From an uncultured Pseudovibrio sp. (GTDB lineage: Bacteria > Pseudomonadota > Alphaproteobacteria > Rhizobiales > Stappiaceae), in the NCBI GenBank assembly GCA_947502585.1, contig CANNAV010000028.1, positions 1 to 36,344 of the forward strand: a stretch of 36,344 nucleotides of DNA. The letters are read 5' to 3'. Below the pieces are notes generated by a model, which had not been told where the DNA came from, searched no databases, and saw only the letters and a program-made list of their open reading frames with translations. Below, piece by piece: positions 16,207 to 24,116 of the stretch (position 1 is the stretch's first letter; every line of letters starts with the position of its first letter). The position numbers were made by a program, and so were the translations under genes.

Positions 16207-17885
16207 CCAGCACGCTCCTGATCATACATCCATTGTTTCAGAATGATTGCCGCCTGCATATCATCCACCTCAACGGCACGCTCAAGCTTGCGAAGATTAT
16301 CACGGTTCACGAGAGTTGCATCGACACCATCACCAGACAGCGCATCACCATTTGTGTAGTCTGGCAACTTCCCGTCTTCGCCTTCAACTTCCCCATCGCG
16401 AACTGCATTTAAGCTGGCACCAGCCGACAACGCATCCTGCCCCCCTTCAGATTTCGGAATAAGGAAGGCAACGGCTGGCCGCAAACCGAACCAGATAATC
16501 ATCAGCGTTACAATCAGGATCGCGCCTGCGTTGACCACGGAGCCCATATTACGCATCATCACATCCTGCCAGGTCCGCTCAGGAATAGCTGCGAGCTGCT
16601 GCCCTGTGAGAAGGAAGTTTACTGCAGAGACGGAAACCTCATCACCGCGCTCGGTATCAACACCGGCAGCGGTCGAAATAATCTCCTCAATCTCCACTAT
16701 CTTTTCGCTCAGATCAATTTCCGCACCATCGACAACAGCGTCACCCTTTTGCCCTTCGACACGGCGCGCCATTTCTTCAACAAGGCGATCCCGATTGACC
16801 AGCACCGCGATACTCATGCGATTTATGCGATAATCATCAAAGATAGTTTCGACGGTACGCGAGGAGATCTCGTAGTTTGTCAGCTCCTCGCGGCGCTCGT
16901 TCTCTTCCGAGGAGCGCTCACCGGACTGTGACGACACCGCTTCTTCAGGCAGATTTTGCTCAACAGTGGTCGGATTTTCCAGGCTCGCATTTTGAGAGCT
17001 GCCATTTTCGCGCACAACGCGGAAAGATCGCTCTACACGGGTCTCAGGATCATAGGAGGTTTCAGAAACACGCTGATTATCTGTATTCACCGATGCAGAA
17101 ACACTGACTTCAAAATTATTAACACCAAGATAAGGCGCCAGCGCCTTGCGGATGGCATTTTCCTTGCGAGAAGCCAGGTCAGTTTCCAACATCGCCTTAC
17201 GACCGGTGGACGCACTCTGCGCATCTTCACCCGCTGCAAGAAGCTGACCATCGGTATCAAGAACTGTCACGGCTTCAGCCGTCAGACCCGGAACGGCCGC
17301 AGCGACAAGATAACGAATAGATTGCGCGACTGAGTTCGCCTGGATACCTTCCGTGCGAATAAGAACTGATGCAGTTGGCTTTTGGTTCTCACGCCGAAAT
17401 GTTGCCTTTTCCGAAAGGACCAGATGTACACGCGCAGCTTTAACGCCCTGCATACTTTGGATTGAGCGAGCAACCTCCCCCTCAAGCGCACGGACTTTCG
17501 TTACGCTCTGCATGAAGGACGTAAGACCCAGGGAACCCATTTCATCAAAAAGTTCATAGCCAGCACCTGACCCGCGAGGCAGCCCCTTTTCGGCCAGCAA
17601 CATACGAGCGCGGGCAGTTGCACCAACACCAACTGAAACAGACGTACCCTCTGCATTTACATCAAACGGAACACCGCTGGCCTGCAACGCCATACCGATC
17701 TGAGTGACGTCGTCCCTTTCCAGATTAGCGTAGAGAACCTCCTGCTCCGGAAGAGACAGGAGGTATGCTGCCGCGCCAATCGCAACAAACGTAAATAGTC
17801 CAATGAAAGCTAGCACCATCAGGCGCTTAGCACCTAACTCAGCCAGATTACTGTAGATTTTCTCGGCGTTTTTACGAGCTGCCAT
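16203..17885 (-). CDS. fliF: flagellar MS-ring protein FliF
   Basis: 560 residues from ATG 17885. First membrane helix LMVLAFIGLFTFVAIGAAAYLLS (about 22-44), then the YscJ/FliF ring-building domain (LPEQEVLYANLERDDVTQIGMALQASGVPF ... EGEVARSIQSMQGVKAARVHLVL), the FliF-specific beta-collar region, a second helix near AGAILIVTLMIIWFGLRPAV (about 460-480) and a C-terminal FliG-binding tail (NLRKLERAVEVDDMQAAIILKQWM). The start is supported by AGAGGT just upstream. A longer in-frame start 36 codons earlier exists but exceeds family length. It heads fliF-fliH-motB-motC-fliK-sltF. Confidence 0.96.
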   Translation of the reverse strand: MAARKNAEKIYSNLAELGAKRLMVLAFIGLFTFVAIGAAAYLLSLPEQEVLYANLERDDVTQIGMALQASGVPFDVNAEGTSVSVGVGATARARMLLAEKGLPRGSGAGYELFDEMGSLGLTSFMQSVTKVRALEGEVARSIQSMQGVKAARVHLVLSEKATFRRENQKPTASVLIRTEGIQANSVAQSIRYLVAAAVPGLTAEAVTVLDTDGQLLAAGEDAQSASTGRKAMLETDLASRKENAIRKALAPYLGVNNFEVSVSASVNTDNQRVSETSYDPETRVERSFRVVRENGSSQNASLENPTTVEQNLPEEAVSSQSGERSSEENERREELTNYEISSRTVETIFDDYRINRMSIAVLVNRDRLVEEMARRVEGQKGDAVVDGAEIDLSEKIVEIEEIISTAAGVDTERGDEVSVSAVNFLLTGQQLAAIPERTWQDVMMRNMGSVVNAGAILIVTLMIIWFGLRPAVAFLIPKSEGGQDALSAGASLNAVRDGEVEGEDGKLPDYTNGDALSGDGVDATLVNRDNLRKLERAVEVDDMQAAIILKQWMYDQERAG

Positions 17886-18020
17886 TGCGACCTCTGCGGG
17901 TGTTTCAATGACGCAACCTTCGCTTTTCAACCTTGCGCGAACGTGATCAGGATTAACATTGGACGAAAATCCACGGTTTCTCCCGGGAAACACAGGCTAT
18001 TTCTGAAAAATCAAGGTGTT

Positions 18021-18368
18021 TCAGGTATATGCGACCAGGTGTGTGATGCGTTGAATACCTGGCAAACCATTCACAGACAGCCCGCAGGCCTGCCCTTTCA
18101 GGCACTGACTTACACGGCCTGCCATTGCATTGATTGCTACAATCGTATTTGCACCGCACCCGGTCGGAGGAAGCTGTTCTTCCCGCTCAGAAAGCTTGCT
18201 TCTGGCAAGTGAATCTGCACAGCTCCAAAAACGTTCATTCTCACACAATACAATCGTCAGCCTCCCAGGTTTCTGCCTGGAGGCAAGCTCAGAGAGGGTG
18301 ATCTGACCAGTTCCCTGATCCCCTGACCTTGAGATATTTATCTGGCTAATTAACATCAAGCACCGCAC
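18021..18368 (-). CDS. doubtful small hypothetical protein upstream of fliF
   Basis: A frame of 115 codons from GTG 18368, or 111 from ATG 18356, on the same strand as fliF. I recognise no family. It contains several cysteines and no clear signal peptide or membrane helix. There is no convincing Shine-Dalgarno. In its favour: the start lies 67 bp from the motif at 18436-18451, a spacing like that seen before flgE, motA and flhA. Against: low protein-like character. It may be leader RNA rather than a gene. Confidence 0.25.
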   Translation of the reverse strand: MRCLMLISQINISRSGDQGTGQITLSELASRQKPGRLTIVLCENERFWSCADSLARSKLSEREEQLPPTGCGANTIVAINAMAGRVSQCLKGQACGLSVNGLPGIQRITHLVAYT

Positions 18369-18435
18369 ATTTCAAAATGTCTAACGAGAAAAAGCACGGG
18401 AAGCCCTATCTCTAATACCAGTCTATTTTGTCGAA

Positions 18436-18451
18436 CTTGCCCAGACCTGAC
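18436..18451 (-). promoter_or_regulatory. candidate regulon operator upstream of fliF (moderate)
   Basis: Minus-strand GTCAGGTCTGGGCAAG, half-sites GTCAGG and GGCAAG with a 10-bp period. It differs from the flgE copy at few positions in the half-sites. It lies after the flagellin terminator and 550 bp before the fliF ATG, and would therefore drive the fliF unit with a long leader. Confidence 0.4.
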
Positions 18452-18491
18452 TTATAACAATTTTATCTAAAATTACATCATAATACAATCA

Positions 18492-18518
18492 AAGGCCCCG
18501 GCAATCGACCGGGGCCTT
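18492..18518 (-). terminator. flagellin rho-independent terminator
   Basis: A perfect 10-bp GC-rich inverted repeat (AAGGCCCCGG and CCGGGGCCTT) with a 7-nt loop, 31 bp past the flagellin stop. On the transcribed strand it is followed by CTTTGATTGT, a modest U-rich run. Such a strong isolated hairpin after flagellin matches a monocistronic, highly expressed gene and separates it from the fliF unit. Confidence 0.8.
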
Positions 18519-18549
18519 AAAGCTTCCAGGGTTCCCAGAGAGGCCCGGT

Positions 18550-19677
18550 TTAACGGAACAGGCTAAGGATGTTCTGAGAACTAGAGTTTGCGATGGAAAG
18601 CGCCTGAATACCGAGCTGCTGCTGGGTCTGAAGAGCCTGCAGACGAGTGGATTCAGCGTTCATGTCCGCATCAACCAGCTGACCGATACCACGATCGATC
18701 GCATCAGACAGGCTGGTTGCAAACTCTTTCTGCATATCAACACGAGCCTTAGCAGAACCAAGGTCAGTTGCACCATCTGTCATTGCGGAGTGCTGGTTAG
18801 AAATAGCAGAAACCAGACCCTTAACAACAGAAACATCTTCCAACTCACTACCCAGTGCGGAAATATCAAAATCCAGAACTGATGTACCTGTTACTTTAGC
18901 AAGCGCATCATCCACTTTCTTAGTGATAGCGTCTGCGGCTGATTGATCAAAATTAGATTTTCCAGTATTATCAAGTTTGTTGTACTCGCCCATAACAGCA
19001 GCTTCATAAGCTGCAAGTTTGACACCAGCAAAATCACCTGCTGCAGCAACATCAAATGTTATCAGACCAGAAACACTATCTACTTCAACCTTTGCGGTAC
19101 CAATAATATCCCGGGACAAGATGCCAGTGTTGTCAAGAGCTGTTGTACGCGTATCAATTAGAACAGCGGAACTAGTGTCAACACTAATGTTCTGGATTTC
19201 AGTTGCACCATCAGCATTACGAGTGAAACCACCTGCAATTTCTTTGGAAAGCGTAGCAGTTTCCATGTCCTGCTGCAGCCAGTTCTCGCCAGAGAAACTC
19301 GCAGAACTTGCAATGGTTTTCAACTGCTCCTGAAGCTGACTAATGTCAGACTGAATTTTACCCGGATCAAGAGCACCATTGGTTGCCGCTGTCAGTTTTG
19401 ATTTGATCTGATCAACGATACCCTCAGCCTGATCCATCGCGGTAAACGCAACATCAACAGTTGCAGCACCAAGACCTAAGGAATCCTGAACAGCAGACAA
19501 AGCTGAGTTATCAGATTCCATTGTTGTTGCAATGGACCAATACGCTGCGTTATCCGATGCATCTGACACACGCTTACCGGTAGAAATACGGCTCTGCGTC
19601 GTTGCCAGATCATCGTTAATGTTGCGCAAAGTGGTTAAGGCAACCATTGCGGAGGAGTTGGTTAAAAGAGAAGACAT
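18550..19677 (-). CDS. fliC: flagellin
   Basis: 375 residues. N-terminal D0/D1 (SSLLTNSSAMVALTTLRNINDDLATTQSRISTGKRVSDASDNAAYWSIATTM) and C-terminal D1/D0 (SDAIDRGIGQLVDADMNAESTRLQALQTQQQLGIQALSIANSSSQNILSLFR) are textbook flagellin. The central part (about 170-270) is short. It is the filament subunit, exported through the gate encoded nearby; rhizobial literature uses flaA for such genes. Start ATG 19677 (MSSLL) follows AAGGGAC by 5 bp. Only one flagellin is in the window; others could lie elsewhere. Expression is probably tuned by FlbT/FlaF through the structured leader. Confidence 0.97.
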   Translation of the reverse strand: MSSLLTNSSAMVALTTLRNINDDLATTQSRISTGKRVSDASDNAAYWSIATTMESDNSALSAVQDSLGLGAATVDVAFTAMDQAEGIVDQIKSKLTAATNGALDPGKIQSDISQLQEQLKTIASSASFSGENWLQQDMETATLSKEIAGGFTRNADGATEIQNISVDTSSAVLIDTRTTALDNTGILSRDIIGTAKVEVDSVSGLITFDVAAAGDFAGVKLAAYEAAVMGEYNKLDNTGKSNFDQSAADAITKKVDDALAKVTGTSVLDFDISALGSELEDVSVVKGLVSAISNQHSAMTDGATDLGSAKARVDMQKEFATSLSDAIDRGIGQLVDADMNAESTRLQALQTQQQLGIQALSIANSSSQNILSLFR

Positions 19678-19682
19678 TTGTT

Positions 19683-19709
19683 TGTCCCTTAATAAGAAGA
19701 ACTGGGACA
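19683..19709 (-). promoter_or_regulatory. flagellin leader hairpin covering the Shine-Dalgarno
   Basis: In the flagellin mRNA, UGUCCC (19709-19704) can pair with GGGACA (19688-19683) around a 15-nt loop. The 3' arm contains the Shine-Dalgarno AAGGGAC that serves ATG 19677. A second small stem (TCCGG/CCGGA, 19711-19715 with 19725-19729) lies just 5'. Such ribosome-site sequestration is a plausible target of FlbT, which binds flagellin leaders in Caulobacter. The pairing is seen; regulation is inferred. Confidence 0.5.
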
Positions 19710-19797
19710 TTCCGGATCAAATTGCCGGAGCTACAGAATTGCATCATGCACTTTGGGGCTCAAAGCCTGTAACAGAACTTAAAGATGACTCACAAAA

Positions 19798-19813
19798 CTT
19801 ACGCCAGGCTGAC
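19798..19813 (-). promoter_or_regulatory. candidate regulon operator before flagellin (moderate)
   Basis: Minus-strand GTCAGCCTGGCGTAAG, 120 bp before the flagellin ATG. The first half-site fits GYCAGS fully; the second (CGTAAG) is weaker. It overlaps a short palindrome CCAGG-TCAG-CCTGG. The spacing leaves room for a leader of about 100 nt containing the Shine-Dalgarno hairpin. Confidence 0.35.
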
Positions 19814-19864
19814 CTGGTGACTTGGGCAGGAAAAACCCCGACCCATGGCTTTTCATGGTTAAGT

Positions 19865-20638
19865 TCAGGTGAATGATCTTATCAGGCCACCCGTTAACAG
19901 GTACCACCCGTCAATCAGGACAAAGAACAACACCTTGAAGGGGAGTGATATGACTGTTGGGGGGAGCATCATCATACCCATGGACATTGTAATTGTTGCG
20001 ACAATCAAATCTATGACAACAAAGGGTAATGCGATGAGAAAACCGATTTCAAAACCACGTCGCAGTTCCGATATCATGAAGGCCGGAATGAGGACACGAA
20101 GATCAAGCTCTTCGATGGGCGCATCTTTTTCGTAATTGAATGCACTCACTGCAAGATCATCAAAAAGAACCAGGTCTTTTTCGCGGACGTTGTCCAGCAT
20201 GAACTGCCGGAACGGCTTTGTCATTTCGGCGTAAGCGACCTCTTCTGTAATCTCTTCCTTTATCAATGGCCGAAGACCATTTTTCCACGCAGTATCGAAG
20301 GTTGGCGCCATGACATAGAAGGTCATGAACAAAGCGAGGGAAATGAGGATAATGTTTGCCGGTGTCGTTTGCAGACCGATACCCGAACGCAGGAACGATA
20401 AAGCAACAACGAACCGCGTGAAACTTGTTACCATGATCAGGATACCCGGCGCTAACGAGAGCACGGTCAGGATCATGACATATTGGATAATCCGACCACT
20501 CGCAGACGCCTGCCCTGCCGGAAGCAAGTCACTCAGACTGACATCCTGAGCAGAGGCCGGAACGGCCCATAACAACGCAAATAAACCCACAAAAAGCGCA
20601 AGAAACGCAAGAAACGCAAGAAACGCAAAATAACGCAT
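19865..20638 (-). CDS. fliP: flagellar export gate protein FliP
   Basis: 257 residues: a signal peptide (about 1-30, cleavage near ASA-QD), then the FliP pattern with ILTVLSLAPGILIMVTSFTRFVVALSFLRSGIGLQTTPANIILISLALFMTFYVMAPTF and the C-terminal LRVLIPAFMISELRRGFEIGFLIALPFVVIDLIVATITMSMGMMMLPP. It is the central subunit of the export channel. It overlaps fliL by 1 bp (TAATG). The signal peptide core is encoded by a 9-bp tandem repeat, giving a repeated Ala-Phe-Leu tripeptide. It is the last gene of motE-flgH-fliL-fliP. Confidence 0.96.
   Translation of the reverse strand: MRYFAFLAFLAFLALFVGLFALLWAVPASAQDVSLSDLLPAGQASASGRIIQYVMILTVLSLAPGILIMVTSFTRFVVALSFLRSGIGLQTTPANIILISLALFMTFYVMAPTFDTAWKNGLRPLIKEEITEEVAYAEMTKPFRQFMLDNVREKDLVLFDDLAVSAFNYEKDAPIEELDLRVLIPAFMISELRRGFEIGFLIALPFVVIDLIVATITMSMGMMMLPPTVISLPFKVLFFVLIDGWYLLTGGLIRSFT
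20600..20626 (+). repeat. 9-bp tandem repeat inside fliP signal peptide
   Basis: Three perfect head-to-tail copies of AAGAAACGC, preceded by an imperfect fourth (20591-20599, two mismatches). Read in fliP on the minus strand each unit is GCG TTT CTT (Ala-Phe-Leu), forming the hydrophobic core of the signal peptide. Copy-number change would keep the frame and only lengthen or shorten the core. Confidence 0.9.
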
Positions 20639-21147
20639 TATTGAATCACCACAGATTCCAGGACGAGTTCCTTGACAAATTTGCCACCACGCATCTTTGC
20701 CCGCTCGTTGAGATCATCACGTAAACGCAGCAAGCCGCGGGTGCCTTCGAGCTGACGCGGCCCTAAGGTTCGGGCATAGAGCAGCAAATCCTGCCCGATC
20801 TGCCTGACCAGAAGGGAATGATCCAGCCCCTCTCTCCCACGCTGCATCAAAACGATGGAGGCTTCGATGCGGATCCAGTTTTCAGAGGAGGACAGCAGAT
20901 TGGTTACGATTGGTTTCAATGGCACAATCTGGCTGTTTTCTGTATATTCCGGATTGATAAGTGCGCCGCTGTTGGCTTTTTGTTCTTCCAGGTATTTGTC
21001 ATGCACCTGATCGACCAGCGCAGAGCCGATCCCCATTCCACCGGCACCGGCAACAGCGGTCACGATAATGGCTGCAATTGCAATGCCCGCCCAGGAACTT
21101 TCGGAGGTCAGCAACTGTGGTTTCGGCAACAGTGGTTTAAGAGCCAT
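20638..21147 (-). CDS. fliL: flagellar basal-body protein FliL
   Basis: 169 residues: a short cytoplasmic N-terminus, one membrane helix (GIAIAAIIVTAVAGAGGMGIGSALV, about 21-45) and a periplasmic domain with NPEYTENSQIVPLKPIVTNLLSSSENWIRIEASIVL and RQIGQDLLLYARTLGPRQLEGTRGLLRLRDDLNERAKMRGGKFVKELVLESVVIQ, the FliL C-terminal pattern. FliL rings surround the stator and promote its function. It sits between flgH and fliP with an 11-bp gap to flgH and a 1-bp overlap with fliP. Confidence 0.93.
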   Translation of the reverse strand: MALKPLLPKPQLLTSESSWAGIAIAAIIVTAVAGAGGMGIGSALVDQVHDKYLEEQKANSGALINPEYTENSQIVPLKPIVTNLLSSSENWIRIEASIVLMQRGREGLDHSLLVRQIGQDLLLYARTLGPRQLEGTRGLLRLRDDLNERAKMRGGKFVKELVLESVVIQ

Positions 21148-21158
21148 AGAAGCCTCCC

Positions 21159-21869
21159 TTAGAACGGACTAATGATATCAATAACTTGCTGACCAACACC
21201 TGGTTGCTGCACTTCTGTGACACGGCCACGCCCACCATAGGACACCCGCGCTTCTGCGATCTTGTCATACTCTATGGTGTTTCGACCGGTAATGTCTTCA
21301 GGGCGTACGATGCCGGCAACGGATAGAACACGAACTTCATAGTTTACGCGAACTTCCTGCTGCCCGGATATAATCAGGTTGCCATTGGCAAGTACTCTGG
21401 TCACAACAGCTGCAATGGACAGTTTGATCTCTTCACTGCGGTCAATTGCACCCTCACCTTTGGTGCTGGTTGCGCCTGTGCCTGAAATGCTCACCTCGGC
21501 TTCACCAGAGTCAACGTCAGCCCAGGAAAACGCACCCTTTAACCCGGTAGATCGGGAAGAATCCCGCGTCCTTTCGCTGGAATTATCCAGCTTGGCCTTA
21601 TCGTTGATTTTGATTGCAACAGTCAGAACATCTCCAATTTGTTTAGCGCGCGGATCACGGAAGAAATCTTGCTCACCGTCAGCCCAAAGCCCATGATAAG
21701 CTCGATTTGAACGGCCGCCACTTTTTGCCGGTGTTACCGGCAAATGCGCAACATTTGGCTGAAGCCCCTGCCCCAGCGGGGTCAGAAGCGGCTCCTTGCC
21801 AACGTTATTCATAGAATTACAACCTGTGAGCGTAATTGCGGCGAGAATGCATACCAAATTGCGCTTCAC
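21159..21869 (-). CDS. flgH: flagellar L-ring lipoprotein FlgH
   Basis: 236 residues. A lipoprotein signal ends in LTGC (C17), and the L-ring body follows: HGLWADGEQDFFRDPRAKQIGDVLTVAIKINDKAKLDNSSERTRDSS ... SIAAVVTRVLANGNLIISGQQEVRVNYEVRVLSVAGIVRPEDITGRNTIEYDKIAEARVSYGGRG. It forms the outer-membrane bushing of the rod. The start codon is GTG at 21869, giving a 4-bp GTGA overlap with motE; the lipobox position supports this start. Confidence 0.96.
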   Translation of the reverse strand: MKRNLVCILAAITLTGCNSMNNVGKEPLLTPLGQGLQPNVAHLPVTPAKSGGRSNRAYHGLWADGEQDFFRDPRAKQIGDVLTVAIKINDKAKLDNSSERTRDSSRSTGLKGAFSWADVDSGEAEVSISGTGATSTKGEGAIDRSEEIKLSIAAVVTRVLANGNLIISGQQEVRVNYEVRVLSVAGIVRPEDITGRNTIEYDKIAEARVSYGGRGRVTEVQQPGVGQQVIDIISPF

Positions 21870-22417
21870 TGTGAAACTCCCATACTTCGCTTCGCGGATT
21901 TTCGAGCTGTAAGTTCTGCCATCAAATCTGTAAGATACGCTGCGCGCTCAGAGGCCAGCTCAGCGAGTACCGAGCTGGCTTTACGCGCTTTCATCTGCAG
22001 GAGAATTGAAACAGCGGTTTCATCATCGAGCGACGTCAGCTGCTGTGCTGCTGCATCCGGGCGCATGTTGGCATAGATATTAACGACATGGCCCTCTGCT
22101 CTTTGCAGTATCTCATCGCGACGCTTTACCCAGCCGCGCAACTCGGCGATTTTGGCCTCGAGCTCCGTAATCCTGGTTTTCATCTGATGTTCAACATCAA
22201 ACAGAGCACGCATCTGCCAGGCAATCCGAGCATCTTTTGCCTGATCGGCAATTGCTTCGCAGTAGTTCCTGGCCTGCTCAATTGCGGCATTCAGTTCTTC
22301 CGCCCCGGTATCGTTTGTCTGGGCAACAGCGTTTACAAACGACATGCACAAACCGAGATATACCGCTGCACACTTAAGGGGAAAAAATTTCTTCTCAGAG
22401 AGTTTTAGGGGAGGCAT
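21866..22417 (-). CDS. motE: MotE, chaperone of MotC (MgtE-N-like)
   Basis: 183 residues with an N-terminal hydrophobic signal (about 14-33, NAVAQ), a coiled coil (HQMKTRITELEAKIAELRGWVKRRDEILQRAEGHVVNIYANM) and a C-terminal MgtE-N-like helical repeat (MRPDAAAQQLTSLDDETAVSILLQMKARKASSVLAEL). This is the layout of rhizobial MotE, a periplasmic partner that stabilises MotC. It overlaps flgH by 4 bp and is set apart from flgI by a 78-bp spacer, so it probably heads motE-flgH-fliL-fliP. Confidence 0.9.
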   Translation of the reverse strand: MPPLKLSEKKFFPLKCAAVYLGLCMSFVNAVAQTNDTGAEELNAAIEQARNYCEAIADQAKDARIAWQMRALFDVEHQMKTRITELEAKIAELRGWVKRRDEILQRAEGHVVNIYANMRPDAAAQQLTSLDDETAVSILLQMKARKASSVLAELASERAAYLTDLMAELTARKSAKRSMGVSQ

Positions 22418-22462
22418 TACAACTCAGTTCCAATAGATTTAGCGGTACATTGAAGCCACAAG

Positions 22463-22478
22463 CTTGCCCGTGGCTTAT
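22463..22478 (-). promoter_or_regulatory. degenerate regulon motif before motE
   Basis: Minus-strand ATAAGCCACGGGCAAG, 45 bp before the motE ATG. The second half-site GGCAAG fits; the first is poor. The same bases also form an inverted repeat (AAGCCAC ... GTGGCTT, 22453-22476), so this could instead be a weak hairpin after flgI. Position and orientation favour a promoter element; the sequence alone does not decide. Confidence 0.3.
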
Positions 22479-22495
22479 CCAATTGCCGGGAGGTC

Positions 22496-23620
22496 TTATT
22501 TGACCACGAGAGTTGCCTGGAGAGCCCCTGCCTGCTTAATCGCCTGAAGGATAGCAATGATGCCACTCGGCTTCAGACCTATACGGTTCAGCCCTCTGAC
22601 CAGAGTTTGCAAATCCGTCCCTCCAATCAGCTGCAACTGACCGTCTTCCTGCTGCACATCAATATCTGTGCGCGGCACTACAGCCGTTTCGCCCTGTTGT
22701 GCGAATGGAGATGGCTGTGAAACCTCAGGTCGCTCAGAAACGCGAACCGTCAGATTGCCGTGGGTCACAGCAACTGTCGAAATTCGCACATTCTGGCCAA
22801 TAACGACGGTTCCGGTTCGCTCATCCACAACCACCGTTGCAGGCGTGTCTGGCTGAACCATCAAACCTTCTATCTGAGATATGAAACGAACTGAACTGAT
22901 GCCCGCAGGACGCCGGACCTGCACTGATCTATAGTCAAGTTCACTCGCAAGCTTAAGGCCATAGCGGTTCAGAGAAAAAGCATTAATTGCATCTGTCATA
23001 CGCACAGCAGTTTTAAAATCCGGATTTTTAAGTTCCAGAACCAGTTGCGGCAGAGAAGAAAAGTAGTCAGGCAGCGTTTTTTCAATGAGCGCACCATTCG
23101 GGACGTTACCGGCCGTAGGGACGCCCTGAGTCAAACTGCCAGCATCCCCTGCGGCTGCAAAACCAGACACAGAAACAGATCCCTGAGCCACCGCATAAAC
23201 GTTACCATCAGCTCCCATCAACGGCGTCACAAGAAGCATTCCGCCTTGCAACGATGCAGCATCGCCGAGCGAACCGACTGAAACATCAATGCGTGCTCCA
23301 TTCCCAATAAAAGGGGGCAACTCGGCAATTACAACCACCGCTGCTACATTTCTTGATCTCAGGCTGGATTCCCGAACATTCACCCCCATGCGCTCAAGCA
23401 TGGATTGCAAGGATTGCTCAGTGAATGGAGAGTTCCTCATGGTATCGCCTGATCCATTCAGACCTATCACAATACCATAGCCGACAAGCTGATTAGATCG
23501 CATTCCGCGCAGATCAGCTATATCCTTGATACGGACAAGTGCAGACGCACTGTCAAAGGATAAAAACAAAACAAAAAAAGCAAGATAAATTGCCCCCAGA
23601 GAACGGCTTACAAAACGCAC
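22496..23620 (-). CDS. flgI: flagellar P-ring protein FlgI
   Basis: 374 residues: signal peptide (to about residue 27, ASA-LVR), then the strongly conserved FlgI pattern RIKDIADLRGMRSNQLVGYGIVIGLNGSGDTMRNSPFTEQSLQSMLERMGV and later GLMVQPDTPATVVVDERTGTVVIGQNVRISTVAVTHGNLTV, ending ALQATLVVK. It forms the periplasmic P ring with FlgA as chaperone. The start codon is GTG at 23620, 4 bp after the flgA stop. Length is normal. Confidence 0.97.
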   Translation of the reverse strand: MRFVSRSLGAIYLAFFVLFLSFDSASALVRIKDIADLRGMRSNQLVGYGIVIGLNGSGDTMRNSPFTEQSLQSMLERMGVNVRESSLRSRNVAAVVVIAELPPFIGNGARIDVSVGSLGDAASLQGGMLLVTPLMGADGNVYAVAQGSVSVSGFAAAGDAGSLTQGVPTAGNVPNGALIEKTLPDYFSSLPQLVLELKNPDFKTAVRMTDAINAFSLNRYGLKLASELDYRSVQVRRPAGISSVRFISQIEGLMVQPDTPATVVVDERTGTVVIGQNVRISTVAVTHGNLTVRVSERPEVSQPSPFAQQGETAVVPRTDIDVQQEDGQLQLIGGTDLQTLVRGLNRIGLKPSGIIAILQAIKQAGALQATLVVK

Positions 23621-23624
23621 AGTA

Positions 23625-24107
23625 TTATTCCCCTTCAGCCAGCAAAGATCCGTTTTCCTGCACCTTGCCTAAAACACTTATACCTGTATCAGGGTTTCTG
23701 GCTCTGATATTTACCCCGACTGCCCCAGATTCCTGCGCCTCAACAATGGTGCGGATTTCCAAACCCTCTTCTTTAAAAACCAACTGAACAGAGGTGCCGC
23801 GTTGCACTACAACAGGATCCTGAATTGCATTTTTTGGAATAGGCTTTCCCGGAAGAAGGGTACGGCGCGCTTCCAGCCCAACTACATCCTGCATTCGACT
23901 TACAATCGAAAGCCGGACAACCGACTTCCTTAAAAACCCGTGCTCACGAAGCATACCCTCTTCGATCTTATCACCCGGATATATCATCATGGCTGGCACC
24001 GGAAGTTTTATAACTTCGCGCCGACCTGCAGCTGATGCAGCTGTCAGGAGCAACGGCACACAACACACCAGCAATGCCAGATTATGTAGGCGCTTCAAAG
24101 CACTCAT
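23625..24107 (-). CDS. flgA: P-ring assembly chaperone FlgA
   Basis: 160 residues with a signal peptide (about 1-26, ASA-AGR) and the SAF/FlgA C-terminal domain: IYPGDKIEEGMLREHGF, VGLEARRTLLPGKPIPKNAIQDPVVVQRGTSVQLVFKEEGLEIRTIVEAQESGAVGVNIRARNPDTGISVLGKV. FlgA assists FlgI polymerisation in the periplasm. ATG 24107 or GTG 24110 could start; an AGGG 7 bp before the ATG favours the ATG. It is shorter than enteric FlgA, as usual in alphaproteobacteria. Confidence 0.94.
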   Translation of the reverse strand: MSALKRLHNLALLVCCVPLLLTAASAAGRREVIKLPVPAMMIYPGDKIEEGMLREHGFLRKSVVRLSIVSRMQDVVGLEARRTLLPGKPIPKNAIQDPVVVQRGTSVQLVFKEEGLEIRTIVEAQESGAVGVNIRARNPDTGISVLGKVQENGSLLAEGE

Positions 24108-24116
24108 CACCGTGCC

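Larger units (their letters stand above)
17886..18549 (-). other. 664-bp spacer: long fliF leader, possible small gene
   Basis: Between fliF and the flagellin stop. In transcription order it holds the flagellin terminator hairpin (18492-18518), a moderate copy of the regulon motif at 18436-18451, a palindrome ACATTT-TG-AAATGT around 18368-18381, and a doubtful 115-codon frame (18021-18368). If the motif marks the fliF promoter, the fliF mRNA has a leader of roughly 500 nt, unusually long for this cluster. No tRNA, insertion sequence or visN/visR-like gene is seen. Confidence 0.5.

Noticed and set aside
18059..18173. LSERE sequence suggesting a LuxR/VisR remnant in the spacer before fliF
   Set aside because: Only five residues match; the rest of the helix-turn-helix is absent.
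17943..18212. Plus-strand frame before fliF
   Set aside because: Opposite to all neighbours, no start signal, overlaps the fliF leader; no recognisable protein.
19831..19858. Possible fliP terminator (CCATG/CATGG stem then UUUUU)
   Set aside because: Only five base pairs and seven bases between stem and U-tract; too weak to list as a terminator.
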